Source: Thiobacillus sp. 65-1402
GTDB taxonomy: Bacteria; Pseudomonadota; Gammaproteobacteria; Burkholderiales; Thiobacillaceae
DNA: 55,113 bases
Assembly (NCBI RefSeq): GCF_001897685.1
Contig: NZ_MKUG01000072.1
Span: forward strand, 1-55,113
Direction: 5' to 3'
Shown here: piece after piece, positions 20,548 through 30,344 of the stretch
Position numbering within the stretch: position 1 is the stretch's first letter
Layout: each line of letters opens with the position of its first letter
Position numbers and translations under genes: made by a program
Notes under the pieces: model-generated
The model's database searches: none
What the model was told of the DNA's origin: nothing
The model's input: the letters and a program-made list of their open reading frames with translations, nothing else

Positions 20548-22887
20548 ATGGCCGAAAAACTTGAACTGGACTTGTCTCTGGTCTTGCCGGATGTGCCCGA
20601 TGAGCGCGATGCCTGCATAGGACGGCTGACTGAACTGCTGCAGGCCGAAGGGCTGGAAAAAATACACCTGGTCCATGAAGACGGCAGCGCCCGCCTGTGC
20701 CTGCACTACGATCCTCAGCAGTTCAGCGTGGGTCGGGTACGCGAACTGGCGCAGGCGTCCGGCGCGAGGATCGGCAACCGCTTTCATCACGAGAGCCTGC
20801 GTATCGACGGCATGGACTGCCCCACCTGCGCCACCGTGATCGAGCACGCCCTGCAACGCACGGACGGCGTCCTGGAGGCCTCGGTGAGCTACGCCGCCGA
20901 GCGTTTACGCCTGGAGTATGACAGCGAAAAAATCAAGCGCGCGGCGATCGTCCAGCGCGTCCAGGCGCTTGGTTACTCCGTGCTGGAAGAAGGCCGCGAG
21001 GCCGGTTGGTTCGCCGAGCATCGCGAACTCATTTTCAGCGGCGCCGCCGGCCTGCTGTTGCTGGCCGGCTGGCTCGCGGGTCTCGCCGGCGCGCCCCACA
21101 CGCTCTCCCTCGGACTGTTGCTGGGGGCGTACGCGGCGGGCGGCTTCTACACCCTGCGCGATGCCTGGCAGAGTGTGAAGAGCCGCAGCTTCGACATCGA
21201 CACCCTGATGATCGTCGCGGCGGCCGGGGCGGCGGCGCTCGGCGCCTGGGAAGAAGGCGCGCTGCTGCTGTTCCTGTTCAGCCTCGGCCATGCGCTGGAA
21301 CACATGGCCATGGACCGTGCCCGCAAGGCCATCGAGGCGCTGGCGCAACTGGCGCCCAAGACCGCGCTGGTGCAACGGGATGGCGCGGAGGCCGAAGTGC
21401 GGGTGGAAGAGCTGCTGCGCGGCGACCGGGTGATCGTCAAGCCCGGCAGCCGCATCCCCGCCGACGGCCAGGTGGCGTCGGGCAATTCGGCGGTGGACCA
21501 GTCGCCGGTCACCGGCGAATCCATGCCGGTGGACAAGCAGGCGGGCGACAAGGTGTTCGCCGGCACGGTCAACGGCGAAGGCGCGCTCATCGTCGAGGTC
21601 ACCAAACTGGCGCGGGAGAGCACGCTTTCACGCATGGTGGAGATGGTGGCCGAAGCACAAACGCAGAAATCTCCCACCCAGCGTTTCACCGACCGCTTCG
21701 AGCGGGTCTTCGTGCCCGTGGTGCTGCTGGGCGCCACGCTGCTCATCGCGCTGCCGCCGCTGTTCGGCTTCCCCTTCGCCGAATCGTTTTACCGCGCCAT
21801 GGCGGTGCTGGTGGCGGCCTCCCCCTGCGCGCTCGCCATCGCCACCCCGTCGGCGGTGCTGTCCGGCATCGCGCGCGCCGCGCGCGGCGGCGTGCTGATC
21901 AAGGGCGGCGCGCATCTGGAAAATCTCGGCGTGCTTACCGCCATCGCCTTCGACAAGACCGGCACCCTGACCGTCGGCAAGCCCAAGGTGACCGACGTCG
22001 TCGCCGTCAGCGGAGACGAGGCAGGTTTGCTGACCTTGGCCGCCGCCGTGGAAAGCCGCAGCGCCCATCCGCTGGCGCAGGCGGTGGTGGCCGAGGCGAA
22101 GCGGCGCGGGTTGAGCTGGAGCGAGGCCGGCGAAGTCGAGTCCGTCACCGGCAAAGGCGTGCGCGCCGAATTCGACGGGCAGAAGGTGGCCATCGGCAAC
22201 GCCAGGCTGTTTGACGGCGAAGCCGTCCCCGAAGTAATTCAGCAGCAAGCAGAACGCCTCCAAGCGGAAGGCAAAACCCTCATGCTGATCCAGGCGAACG
22301 GGCAGTTCCTCGGCGTACTGGCTCTGGCAGACACCCCGCGCGAGGGCGTGAAGCAGGTACTGGAAGGGCTACGCCGGATCGGCATCCGCAAAACCATCAT
22401 GCTCACCGGCGACAACGAACGCGTGGGCCGCGCCATCGCCGACGCGGTCGGCCTGGACGAAGTGCGGGCGGGCCTGTTGCCGGAAGACAAGGTCAAGGCC
22501 ATGGAAGCGCTCGGAGAGCAATACGGCCGGGTGGCCATGGTAGGCGACGGGGTCAACGATGCCCCCGCCATGGCGCGCGCCACCGTGGGCATCGCCATGG
22601 GCGGCGCCGGCACGGACGTGGCGCTGGAAACCGCGGACGTGGCGCTGATGGCCGACGATTTGAGCAAGCTGCCCTTTGCCGTGGCCTTGAGCTGTGCATC
22701 GCGGCGCATCATCCGGCAGAACCTGCTCGTCTCGCTGGGCGTGGTGGCGCTACTCATCCCCGCCACCCTGTTCGGCTGGGCGGGGATCGGTCTGGCGGTG
22801 CTGATACACGAGGGCTCGACCGTGGTGGTGGTGGTCAACGCTTTGCGTTTGCTGGCCTACGAGGATCAGGCAAGGACTTCTGCCTGA
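20548..22887 (+). CDS. P1B-type heavy-metal ATPase with N-terminal HMA domain(s) and SPC motif
   Basis: GMDCPTCATVIEHAL HMA motif; LVAASPCALAIATPSAV; DKTGTLT; HPLAQ; GDGVNDAPAMA. Start set at 20548 after AAGGAG; the ORF track extends to 20527. Confidence 0.93.
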   Translation: MAEKLELDLSLVLPDVPDERDACIGRLTELLQAEGLEKIHLVHEDGSARLCLHYDPQQFSVGRVRELAQASGARIGNRFHHESLRIDGMDCPTCATVIEHALQRTDGVLEASVSYAAERLRLEYDSEKIKRAAIVQRVQALGYSVLEEGREAGWFAEHRELIFSGAAGLLLLAGWLAGLAGAPHTLSLGLLLGAYAAGGFYTLRDAWQSVKSRSFDIDTLMIVAAAGAAALGAWEEGALLLFLFSLGHALEHMAMDRARKAIEALAQLAPKTALVQRDGAEAEVRVEELLRGDRVIVKPGSRIPADGQVASGNSAVDQSPVTGESMPVDKQAGDKVFAGTVNGEGALIVEVTKLARESTLSRMVEMVAEAQTQKSPTQRFTDRFERVFVPVVLLGATLLIALPPLFGFPFAESFYRAMAVLVAASPCALAIATPSAVLSGIARAARGGVLIKGGAHLENLGVLTAIAFDKTGTLTVGKPKVTDVVAVSGDEAGLLTLAAAVESRSAHPLAQAVVAEAKRRGLSWSEAGEVESVTGKGVRAEFDGQKVAIGNARLFDGEAVPEVIQQQAERLQAEGKTLMLIQANGQFLGVLALADTPREGVKQVLEGLRRIGIRKTIMLTGDNERVGRAIADAVGLDEVRAGLLPEDKVKAMEALGEQYGRVAMVGDGVNDAPAMARATVGIAMGGAGTDVALETADVALMADDLSKLPFAVALSCASRRIIRQNLLVSLGVVALLIPATLFGWAGIGLAVLIHEGSTVVVVVNALRLLAYEDQARTSA

Positions 22888-23028
22888 ATGGTAGCCTTAT
22901 CGAGATCACCAGTGAGGTTGATTGACCCGAAAGCATATCCCCTTCGTCCAACGCTTGCGTGCGGCTTTATTGTTAATCGATGCCTTTTTCTGCGAGGACC
23001 ACACCATACGGGCGATCCCCCAGTTGGA

Positions 23029-23053
23029 GCGGCTGCACTCGTGATGCAGCCGC
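23029..23053. terminator. Hairpin between convergent ATPase and TonB-receptor genes
   Basis: GCGGCTGCA-CTCGTGA-TGCAGCCGC perfect 9-bp stem. Confidence 0.45.
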
Positions 23054-23135
23054 AGGACTTCTTCGATATTGCGCATGGATGGGCTCGTCCGGTAGTCGGG
23101 ACGCGGTTGTCGCGCCCCGACCGTGACGGTGAAAG

Positions 23136-25244
23136 TCAGAATTTGTAGCTCACGCCGACTTCGAAGTTGCGCTCGGCACCCGGAAAAATGCCATCGGGGT
23201 TGCGGCTGGCGATGTATTTCCGGTCGGTAAGATTGCGCACTGTGCCAAATACGCTGAGCCGTTTGTCGACGGCGTAGCGCGCGTTGAGGTCGAAGGTGGT
23301 GTAGGCCGGAATCACGCCGCGGCGGCCATCCGCGCTTTCGACCACGGTGTTTTCCGTATCGACGAACTGGCGGGAGACGTGGTAGGTGCCGAGGCTGGTT
23401 TTCAGCCCGCCGACGCGGTAGCTCACGGAGAGATTCGCGGTCAGCTCGGGCGCGTAGGGCAGGCGATTGCCGTTGCGGTCAATGCCGCCGACGATCTTGG
23501 TGCTATTGTATTTGGCCGTTGGCACCCAGGTGGCGTTGGCGTCCACGCCCCAGCCTGCGCCGAGGTCGTAGCCGATCGCGCCTTCCAGCCCTTGGTTCAG
23601 GGTCGCGCCGGCATTGGTCACGGTAGTGCCGACGCCGCCCGATTCGGACTGCGGCACGATCTGGTTGGAAAAGTCCATGCGGAAGGCGGTGGCTTCGTAG
23701 TTCAGACGCTGCGCCTTACCACGCACGCCGAGTTCAAAGTTGGTCGAGCGTTCGGCATCAAGTTGCTGGTCGACGCCGCCACCGCTGATTGCGGTAGCGA
23801 CCATCGCGGGCGAGAATGCTTTGAACGTGCCGGCGAAAAGCTGCGCCTGCGGTGCAATCTGCCAGGTAGCACCGAGGCCGGGCATGACCTCGGTTGTGCT
23901 CGACTTGCCAGAAACACTGGTCAGCTCGTCTTTGCGGGTTTGGTTGTAGGACTCGATACGCAGGCCAGGGGTGATCGCGACGCGCTCGTTGACGACAAAA
24001 CGGTTCTGGCCGTAAAAGGCGATGCCACGTGCTTTCTGGGTATCGTCTGTGGTCAGGTCGCCGGAACGCGCGTTGGGGTCGGTCTTGGAGCGGAGCTTCG
24101 TGTTGTTCAGTTTGTCGCTGTGCAGGCGAACGCCGATTTCGGCTTCGTTCTTGATGCCGAAGCCGGCGTAGTTGATATTCAGGCGGCTGTCCAGGCCCAT
24201 CATTTCGAAAGTGCGATTGTTGCCGTTCATGCAATAGGCGCCGCCGTCGCAGGGGACAAAGGTTGTGCCGTCGGCGCTGCGACTCCCCACCTCCCTGCGC
24301 CAATAATCTCGTGTGAACTGGCTCGTATACAGCAAGGTATTAAGCTTGATGGCGTCGTTGATCTGCCACTCATGGTTGATGTCGAACGCGGTGCGATCTG
24401 TCAGAAAATAGTCGTTCGGGGCCGGATTTTTGGTCGGGTCGTTCTTGAATTCATTGGGGCGCAGGCCGACATAAGAAGTGTTGATCTCGTTTTCGTAGCG
24501 GGTGAGTTTGGCGCCGATCCACTGATTTTCGCCGATGGCCATGCCGCCTTTGAGCATGATGTCTGTCATGTCGAAAGCGTTGTTGCGAAAACCGTCGCCT
24601 TTGGCCTTGACCAGGCTGATGCCGCCAATGGCTTCGCCAGAGGGGGCGGTTCCGCCGGCGTCAAGACCGAGCAAGCGATAGCCGTTCGAACCGGCCTTGG
24701 CGGTCACCTTGGCGCCTTCTTCGGGTTTTTTGGTCTTGTAGTTGATCACACCGCCGATCGTCGTCGGGCCATAGCGCAAGCCGGCCGCTCCCTTCAGCAC
24801 CTCAATGCTTTCCATGCGCTCGATGCGCGGGCTGTAATAGGAATCGTTGGCCAGGAACAGACCGGGCGCCACGGGCACGCCGTCTTCCAGCACCAGCAGC
24901 TTCTGGCTGCGGTTTGGGTTAAGGCCGCGCATCCCGATGTTGGGTATAAAGCCGTAGCCTTCTTCCTCGCGCACCACGATGCCGGGCACCGATTTAAGCG
25001 CGTCCTGGGTCGACAGGGGTTGCATGATCGCCAACTGTTCTTCATCGATAATCGCTACCGAACCGGGTTGTTTGGCAATCGCTTGCCCGTCCTCACCGAC
25101 CACATCGATGCGCGGCAGCTGAACCTCGGCCGCCAGCACCTCGGCCGGAAAATTCAATGCGACTGCCACAGCCAGAGCCAGCGTGGTTTTGGTAATGGCC
25201 TTCGTCGCGCCATGGTGTTCGAAAGTGCGGGTGATGCTGTTCAT
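23136..25244 (-). CDS. TonB-dependent outer membrane receptor (FecA/siderophore-receptor-like)
   Basis: Signal peptide, plug motif IGMRGLNPNRSQKLLVLEDGVPVAPG, RIEVLKG-like IERMESIEVLKGAAGLRYGP, C-terminal NFEVGVSYKF. Confidence 0.92.
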   Translation of the reverse strand: MNSITRTFEHHGATKAITKTTLALAVAVALNFPAEVLAAEVQLPRIDVVGEDGQAIAKQPGSVAIIDEEQLAIMQPLSTQDALKSVPGIVVREEEGYGFIPNIGMRGLNPNRSQKLLVLEDGVPVAPGLFLANDSYYSPRIERMESIEVLKGAAGLRYGPTTIGGVINYKTKKPEEGAKVTAKAGSNGYRLLGLDAGGTAPSGEAIGGISLVKAKGDGFRNNAFDMTDIMLKGGMAIGENQWIGAKLTRYENEINTSYVGLRPNEFKNDPTKNPAPNDYFLTDRTAFDINHEWQINDAIKLNTLLYTSQFTRDYWRREVGSRSADGTTFVPCDGGAYCMNGNNRTFEMMGLDSRLNINYAGFGIKNEAEIGVRLHSDKLNNTKLRSKTDPNARSGDLTTDDTQKARGIAFYGQNRFVVNERVAITPGLRIESYNQTRKDELTSVSGKSSTTEVMPGLGATWQIAPQAQLFAGTFKAFSPAMVATAISGGGVDQQLDAERSTNFELGVRGKAQRLNYEATAFRMDFSNQIVPQSESGGVGTTVTNAGATLNQGLEGAIGYDLGAGWGVDANATWVPTAKYNSTKIVGGIDRNGNRLPYAPELTANLSVSYRVGGLKTSLGTYHVSRQFVDTENTVVESADGRRGVIPAYTTFDLNARYAVDKRLSVFGTVRNLTDRKYIASRNPDGIFPGAERNFEVGVSYKF

Positions 25245-25352
25245 TCAATGCTCCTTACGTCAGATGAATCTGGCTGGCTTGACGCAAGGCATGCGGCTGG
25301 CTGGCTGGCGGGTTAAAAGGGGACGGCTTGCATCCCATGGGTGAAACGTGTG

Positions 25353-25775
25353 CTATCGGGTATGCGGATCGGTGACGAATCCCAGTTTGCCAAGGCCTGC
25401 TTTCGCGGCGTCGGCCATGATCTGCGCGACGTTGCGATAGGCGAGATCGCCGTCGGCGCGGATGTGTATTTCCGGCTGAAGCGTCTGCTGCGCGGCCGCG
25501 TCCATTCGCGCCCGCCACGCGACGGCGTCCACTGCTTCGGCGTTCCAGTACACCGAGCCGTCGGCCTTGATCGAGAGGTTGATAGTTTCGGGCTTGACCT
25601 CGTTCGGCTGGCTCGACGCCTGCGGCAGGTCGACCTTGACCGCGTGTGTCGTCAAGGGCGCGGTGATGATGAAGATGACCAGCAGCACCAGCATCACGTC
25701 GATCAGCGGAATCATGTTGATCTCCGCGTTGTCGCCGTCGCCGCCGTCGTTAAGAAGTCCGCCGAAGGCCATCAT
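25353..25775 (-). CDS. exbD: Biopolymer transport protein ExbD
   Basis: AEINMIPLIDVMLVLLVIFIITAPLTTHAVKVDLP. Confidence 0.92.
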   Translation of the reverse strand: MMAFGGLLNDGGDGDNAEINMIPLIDVMLVLLVIFIITAPLTTHAVKVDLPQASSQPNEVKPETINLSIKADGSVYWNAEAVDAVAWRARMDAAAQQTLQPEIHIRADGDLAYRNVAQIMADAAKAGLGKLGFVTDPHTR

Positions 25776-26527
25776 GCGCTCCTTGACGCCGGCGCAGCGT
25801 AGATGCGCGCTTCGTCGTTGTGGATGCGGGTGTTGCTGCGCACCCCGGTCGACATGAAGGCGAACAGGTCATGCGCAAAGCCGTCGACTTCGGTGAGCGT
25901 CTGGCGCTTGGCGCGGTTGAAGAAGTTGTATGCGAGCACGGCGGGGATCGCGACGGCCAGACCCAGCGCGGTCATGATGAGCGCCTCGCCCACCGGACCG
26001 GCGACCTGGTCAAGGCTGCCGGAGCCCGACATGCCGATGTTGACCAGCGCGTGATAGATGCCCCATACCGTGCCGAACAGTCCGACGAAAGGCGCCGAGG
26101 ACGCAATCGACGCCAGCAGGGTGTGGCCATATTCCAGGCGCGCGGTGTCTTGATTGATCGCGCGGCGCAGCGCGCGGGTAAGGAATTCGTCTTCCGAGCC
26201 GGATTCGATCAGGCGCTGCCCAGTCTTGTTGCGGTACTGCTCTGCGGCCTTGAGCCCGTGATGGGTCAGGTGCGAGAATGGATCGTTGACCCCGTGGTTC
26301 TGCAGATAATCGGCGACTGAGGCTAGGCCTGGCGCGTCCCAGAAGCGCGCGAGGAAAGCCTGGGCACGCTTCTTCATGCGCCAGTTGGCGAGACTTTTGC
26401 TGACGATGAGAGTCCAGGTGACGACCGACATCGCCAGCAGCACGACGAGCAGAAAGTGCGCAAGGCCGTCGGCCTGCGCGATGAAGTGGGCAAAGCCCAG
26501 TTGGGTTTGGGTTGCGGCGGTTTCCAT
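25772..26527 (-). CDS. exbB: MotA/TolQ/ExbB proton channel
   Basis: LASIASSAPFVGLFGTVWGIYHALVNIG...VGEALIMTALGLAVAIPAVLAYNFF. Confidence 0.93.
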   Translation of the reverse strand: METAATQTQLGFAHFIAQADGLAHFLLVVLLAMSVVTWTLIVSKSLANWRMKKRAQAFLARFWDAPGLASVADYLQNHGVNDPFSHLTHHGLKAAEQYRNKTGQRLIESGSEDEFLTRALRRAINQDTARLEYGHTLLASIASSAPFVGLFGTVWGIYHALVNIGMSGSGSLDQVAGPVGEALIMTALGLAVAIPAVLAYNFFNRAKRQTLTEVDGFAHDLFAFMSTGVRSNTRIHNDEARIYAAPASRSA

Positions 26528-26530
26528 GAC

Positions 26531-27247
26531 TTAACTCCTGAGGGTGAACTGAATCGGCACGATGACCCACGCGGCCACCGGCCTGCCACCCTGGCGGGCC
26601 GGCTCGAATTTCCAACTGGACTGCACGGTTTCCAAGGCGGCGCGGTCAAGGCGCGGATAGCCGCTGCTTTGCGCCAGTTCCAGCCTGTCCACGCTGCCGT
26701 CCGGGTTGACCAGAATGTTCAGCCGCACCGTGCCTGCCTCACCCAGCCGCCGCGACAGCAACGGATAAGGTGGTTTCGGGTTGGCCAGGTAATTTGCCGG
26801 ATGCGGTGGGAGCGACGGCGCGGGTTTAGGCGCGTCCATCACCACTGTTACAGGCGGTGGCAGGACGTTGGTCACGGGCGCGGGCAGCGGTTTGGGTGCT
26901 TCTGCCGCCTGCTGCAGATCGGGGGTGGGAACTGGGCGCTGCGCAGCTAGCGCGGGCGGTGGCGGCAACGGTTTGATCGCGGGTTTGGGCGGCTGCGCCT
27001 TGGGTTCAGGTTTTACCTGCGGGACCTCTGGCTCGATCAGGCTGACCATCAAGGGACGTGGCGGGTTGATCGAATTGATCGGTTTGGGCGTTTCCGGCGC
27101 ATTTAGCAACGCAGTCAGCAGACCTGCGTGTGCAAGCGCCACCACGGCCAGTGTGGCGCGCGAGGTATGCGGCATGCGCAGTAACGGCACAAGGGCAAGC
27201 TGCGGCTCGGTTGCGGTGACAGTTTTCCAGGCCGGTGTGGCAGTCAT
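26531..27247 (-). CDS. tonB: TonB energy transducer
   Basis: Pro-rich linker; C-terminal YPLLSRRLGEAGTVRLNILVNPDGSVDRLELAQSSGYPRLDRAALETVQSSWKFEPA. Confidence 0.92.
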   Translation of the reverse strand: MTATPAWKTVTATEPQLALVPLLRMPHTSRATLAVVALAHAGLLTALLNAPETPKPINSINPPRPLMVSLIEPEVPQVKPEPKAQPPKPAIKPLPPPPALAAQRPVPTPDLQQAAEAPKPLPAPVTNVLPPPVTVVMDAPKPAPSLPPHPANYLANPKPPYPLLSRRLGEAGTVRLNILVNPDGSVDRLELAQSSGYPRLDRAALETVQSSWKFEPARQGGRPVAAWVIVPIQFTLRS

Positions 27248-27379
27248 TCCAAGTTAGTCCAATTCACGTCTCGATTGAGCTGGCTGGGATCGAAATCCGT
27301 GGCTGGCTATTAGCCTGCATGGCAAAGTTTCCGGATCACCCTGACGTAACATCACATCATGGCAAAGCCCAGAACAAAT

Positions 27380-27398
27380 GATAATGAGTCTCATTGTT
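27380..27398. promoter_or_regulatory. Putative Fur box upstream of tonB operon
   Basis: GATAATGAGTCTCATTGTT matches GATAATGATAATCATTATC at 14 of 19 positions by eye. Confidence 0.65.
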
Positions 27399-27623
27399 AC
27401 TGTCAATCGGTAGGTGTCAACTAATGCACACCTGTTGCATATTTTCACCAGTCATGGGCAGGAGACGTGTTCTCCGGCGATGCGCCAGAGAACACTGCTG
27501 GGGCCACTGGGGACAAAGTCGAGCCTGCCCCGACGTTTGCGCGATGACGCTGTTGCGCTTGCCGAAATCAAGCATGCAAATCTGCGTCCACCATGGTTGA
27601 AGCGCGGTAGCCGGATTGGAAGT

Positions 27624-28469
27624 TAGGCACGTCTGCTGACCTTGGCTGCCGCCGTGGAAAGCCGCAGCGCCCATCCGCTGGCGCAGGCGGTGGTGGCCGA
27701 GGCGAAGGGCCGCAGCTTGAGCTGGGCCGAGGCCGGGGAGACCGAATCCGTGACAGGAAAAGGCGTGCGCGCCGAATTCGACGGGCAGAAAGTCGCCATC
27801 GGCAACGCCAGGCTGTTTGATGGCGAAGCCGTCCCCGAGGCGATTCAAGGGCACGCGGAGCGCCTCCAGACCGAAGGCAAGACCCTCATGCTGATCCAGG
27901 CGGACGGGCAGTTCCTCGGCGTCGTGGCCCTGGCCGACACCCCGCGAGAAGGGGTGAAACAGGTATTGGAACGAGTCGGCATTCGCAAGACCATCATGCT
28001 CACCGGCGACAACGAACGCGTGGGCCGCGCTATTGCAAATGTAGTTGGTCTGGACGAAGTGCAGGCGGGCCTGTTGCCGGAAGACAAGGTCAAGGCCATG
28101 GAGGAACTCGGGCAGCGCTACGGACAGGTAGCCATGGTCGGCGACGGCGTCAACGATGCACCGCCCATGGCGCGTGCCACGGTCGGCATCGCCATGGGCG
28201 GCGCTGGCACCGATGTGGCGCTGGAAACCGCGGATGTGGCGCTGATGGCCGACGACCTTTCCAAGCTGCCCTTCGCCGTGGCTCTGAGCCGCGCATCAAG
28301 GCGCATCATCCGGCAGAACTTGTTCGTTTCGCTGGGCGTGGTGGCGCTACTCATCCCCGCCACCCTGTTCGGTTGGGCGGGGATCGGCGTGGCGGTGCTG
28401 ATTCACGAAGGCTCGACCGTGGTGGTGGTGGTGGTGGTGAACGCTTTGCGTTTGCTGGCCTATCGTTGA
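27624..28469 (+). pseudogene. 3'-terminal duplicate fragment of the SPC P1B ATPase (no N-half)
   Basis: LTLAAAVESRSAHPLAQAVVAEAK...GDGVNDAPPMARATVGIAMGGAGTDVALETADVALMADDLSKLPFAVALSRASRRIIRQNL is near-identical to the end of the 20548-22887 protein; lacks TM1-6, HMA and DKTGT. Confidence 0.9.
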
Positions 28470-28473
28470 TGAA

Positions 28474-29523
28474 ATGAGCAATACACGTTCGGTCATCTGG
28501 CCCGCCCTCGTCGCTGCCGCCCTGTTCGGCGGCAGTACGCCGCTGGTCAAGCTTCTGGTGGGCGAGCTGCCGACCTTGCTGCTGGCCGGTCTACTCTATC
28601 TGGGTAGCGGGCTCGGGCTGGCTGCGATCCGCCTGCTGCGGGATCGCGGCTGGAAACCGAGCGGGCTGGCAACCGGGGAATGGCGCTGGCTTGCGGGCGC
28701 CATCGTTTTCGGCGGGCTGCTTGGGCCGGTGCTGCTGGTATTCGGCCTCACCCATACCGATGCGGGCGCCGCCTCCCTCATGTTCAATCTGGAAGCGGTC
28801 TTTACTGCCGTGCTGGCCTGGGTGATCTTCAAGGAAAACGCCGACCGCCGCATCGTGTTCGGCATGCTGCTCATCGTCGCGGGCGGCGCGGTACTCGCCT
28901 GGCCCACTGTCGATAGCGAGACCCTGGACTGGGTTGGCCCCCTGGCCATCACCGCCGCCTGTTTGTGCTGGGCTATCGACAACAACCTGACGCGCCGGGT
29001 TTCCGGCTCGGACGCCCTGTTCATCGCCGGGGCAAAGGGTTGGACCGCGGGCGTCGTCAACACCAGCCTCGCCTTTTTACTGGGTGCGTCCCTGCCCGCC
29101 TGGCCCGCCGTGGGCGCGGCCATGGCGGTCGGCCTGGTGAGTTACGGCTTGAGCCTGGTGCTTTTTGTGCGGGCGCTGCGTAGTCTGGGCACAGCCCGCA
29201 CCGGCGCCTATTTCTCCACGGCACCCTTTATTGGCGCAGCCATCGCCATTCTGCTGCTGGGCGAATCGACGCCTGCCCCGTTCTGGTTGGCAGCCGGACT
29301 CATGAGTATTGGCGTCTGGTTGCATCTGACCGAGCATCACGAGCATCGACATACGCATGAGCCGCTGGATCACACCCATCAACACGTTCATGACGCGCAT
29401 CACCAGCACGAACACGATTTCGCCTGGGATGGCTGCGAGCCGCACAGACATCTGCATCGGCATGCGACCTTAACCCACAAACATCCACATTTTCCGGATT
29501 TCCATCATCGCCATGGGCATTGA
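28474..29523 (+). CDS. EamA/DMT-family transporter with long His-rich C-terminal tail
   Basis: Ten hydrophobic segments with duplicated EamA pattern; tail HLTEHHEHRHTHEPLDHTHQHVHDAHHQHEHDF...HRHLHRHATLTHKHPHFPDFHHRHGH. Confidence 0.88.
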   Translation: MSNTRSVIWPALVAAALFGGSTPLVKLLVGELPTLLLAGLLYLGSGLGLAAIRLLRDRGWKPSGLATGEWRWLAGAIVFGGLLGPVLLVFGLTHTDAGAASLMFNLEAVFTAVLAWVIFKENADRRIVFGMLLIVAGGAVLAWPTVDSETLDWVGPLAITAACLCWAIDNNLTRRVSGSDALFIAGAKGWTAGVVNTSLAFLLGASLPAWPAVGAAMAVGLVSYGLSLVLFVRALRSLGTARTGAYFSTAPFIGAAIAILLLGESTPAPFWLAAGLMSIGVWLHLTEHHEHRHTHEPLDHTHQHVHDAHHQHEHDFAWDGCEPHRHLHRHATLTHKHPHFPDFHHRHGH

Positions 29524-29639
29524 GCCCAGGTCTTTGAATGCACCCTATTGTTTTTTCCGAAAGCGTTCAGATGGATATATCACCCAAATGCTGCTGACGC
29601 AAAAAAAATCCGACGCCATTCCTGTCTTCACATCCCTTG

Positions 29640-29771
29640 GGGGAAACCCTGGCGATCCTTGAGGCGGCTGAACTCAATGACGAGCAGGCGATACTGCTTG
29701 CTGGTGCCATGCAAAATCTGGTCGGGGTGCTGGGTAATGTTCTCAGTGGCCTGGGGGAAGACAAGCACTAG
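29640..29771 (+). pseudogene. Possible decayed ORF remnant
   Basis: Frame reads LGETLAILEAAELNDEQAILLAGAMQNLVGVLGNVLSGLGEDKH* without a start; plausible upstream part (MLLTQKKSDAIPVFTSLGG) is in a different frame. Confidence 0.3.
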
Positions 29772-29831
29772 CTGTGATGTTTGAATGCGGACGTGGCCTA
29801 CAAGAGCAGCGCCACGTCAGCACATGTCACA

Positions 29832-30128
29832 TCACTTTTTCTTTGCAGCCTTCTTACCCGCAACGGCAGCCTTGAAGCCAGCGCCAGCTGTGAAGCGCGG
29901 CACGGTCGTGGCTGCGATCTTCATTTCTTTGCCTGTTTGTGGATTGCGTCCGGTACGGGCCGCACGCTTGGAAGATTTGAACGCGCCAAACCCAATGAGG
30001 GTCACAGAGTCACCTTTCGCTACCGCTTTGACGACGGCACCGAGGATGGCATCCAGCGCTCTTCCGGCAGCGGCCTTGCTGATATCTGCTTCGGTTGCAG
30101 CGGCTTCGATCAATTCAGTCTTGTTCAT
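29832..30128 (-). CDS. hup: HU-family nucleoid-associated DNA-binding protein
   Basis: [86 protein letters not shown]. Start corrected to 30128 from the ORF track. Confidence 0.95.
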   Translation of the reverse strand: MNKTELIEAAATEADISKAAAGRALDAILGAVVKAVAKGDSVTLIGFGAFKSSKRAARTGRNPQTGKEMKIAATTVPRFTAGAGFKAAVAGKKAAKKK

Positions 30129-30344
30129 GAACGTCCCTTGGGTTGGCTGAGAAGAATTGATGCTACCAGCGTTCAGGCATTTGTGAATAGGCGGCGCACT
30201 CAAGTCAGAACAAGTAAGGGGCATCTGCGGCATTGCATATACAGTTCATGATAAGGTAAATTATCAAGAATGCTGTTTTTCTGATTCAACTCAAGGATCT
30301 GTGACCTATATTTCCTGTTTCTTCTTGATTTCAGCCAGTTAGCC

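Noticed and set aside
21006-22214. 402-aa plus-strand ORF
   Set aside because: Out-of-frame within the P1B ATPase gene; Arg/Gly/His-rich shadow frame.
22888-23135. 86-aa plus-strand ORF after the P1B ATPase
   Set aside because: No motif, contains a terminator-like hairpin between convergent genes; probably non-coding.
23379-25316. 645-aa plus-strand ORF
   Set aside because: Lies antisense to the TonB-dependent receptor, which has clear family motifs; shadow ORF.
27400-27623. Intergenic segment between Fur box and ATPase fragment considered as an IS remnant or small gene
   Set aside because: Short frames in both strands show no recognisable motif; left unassigned.
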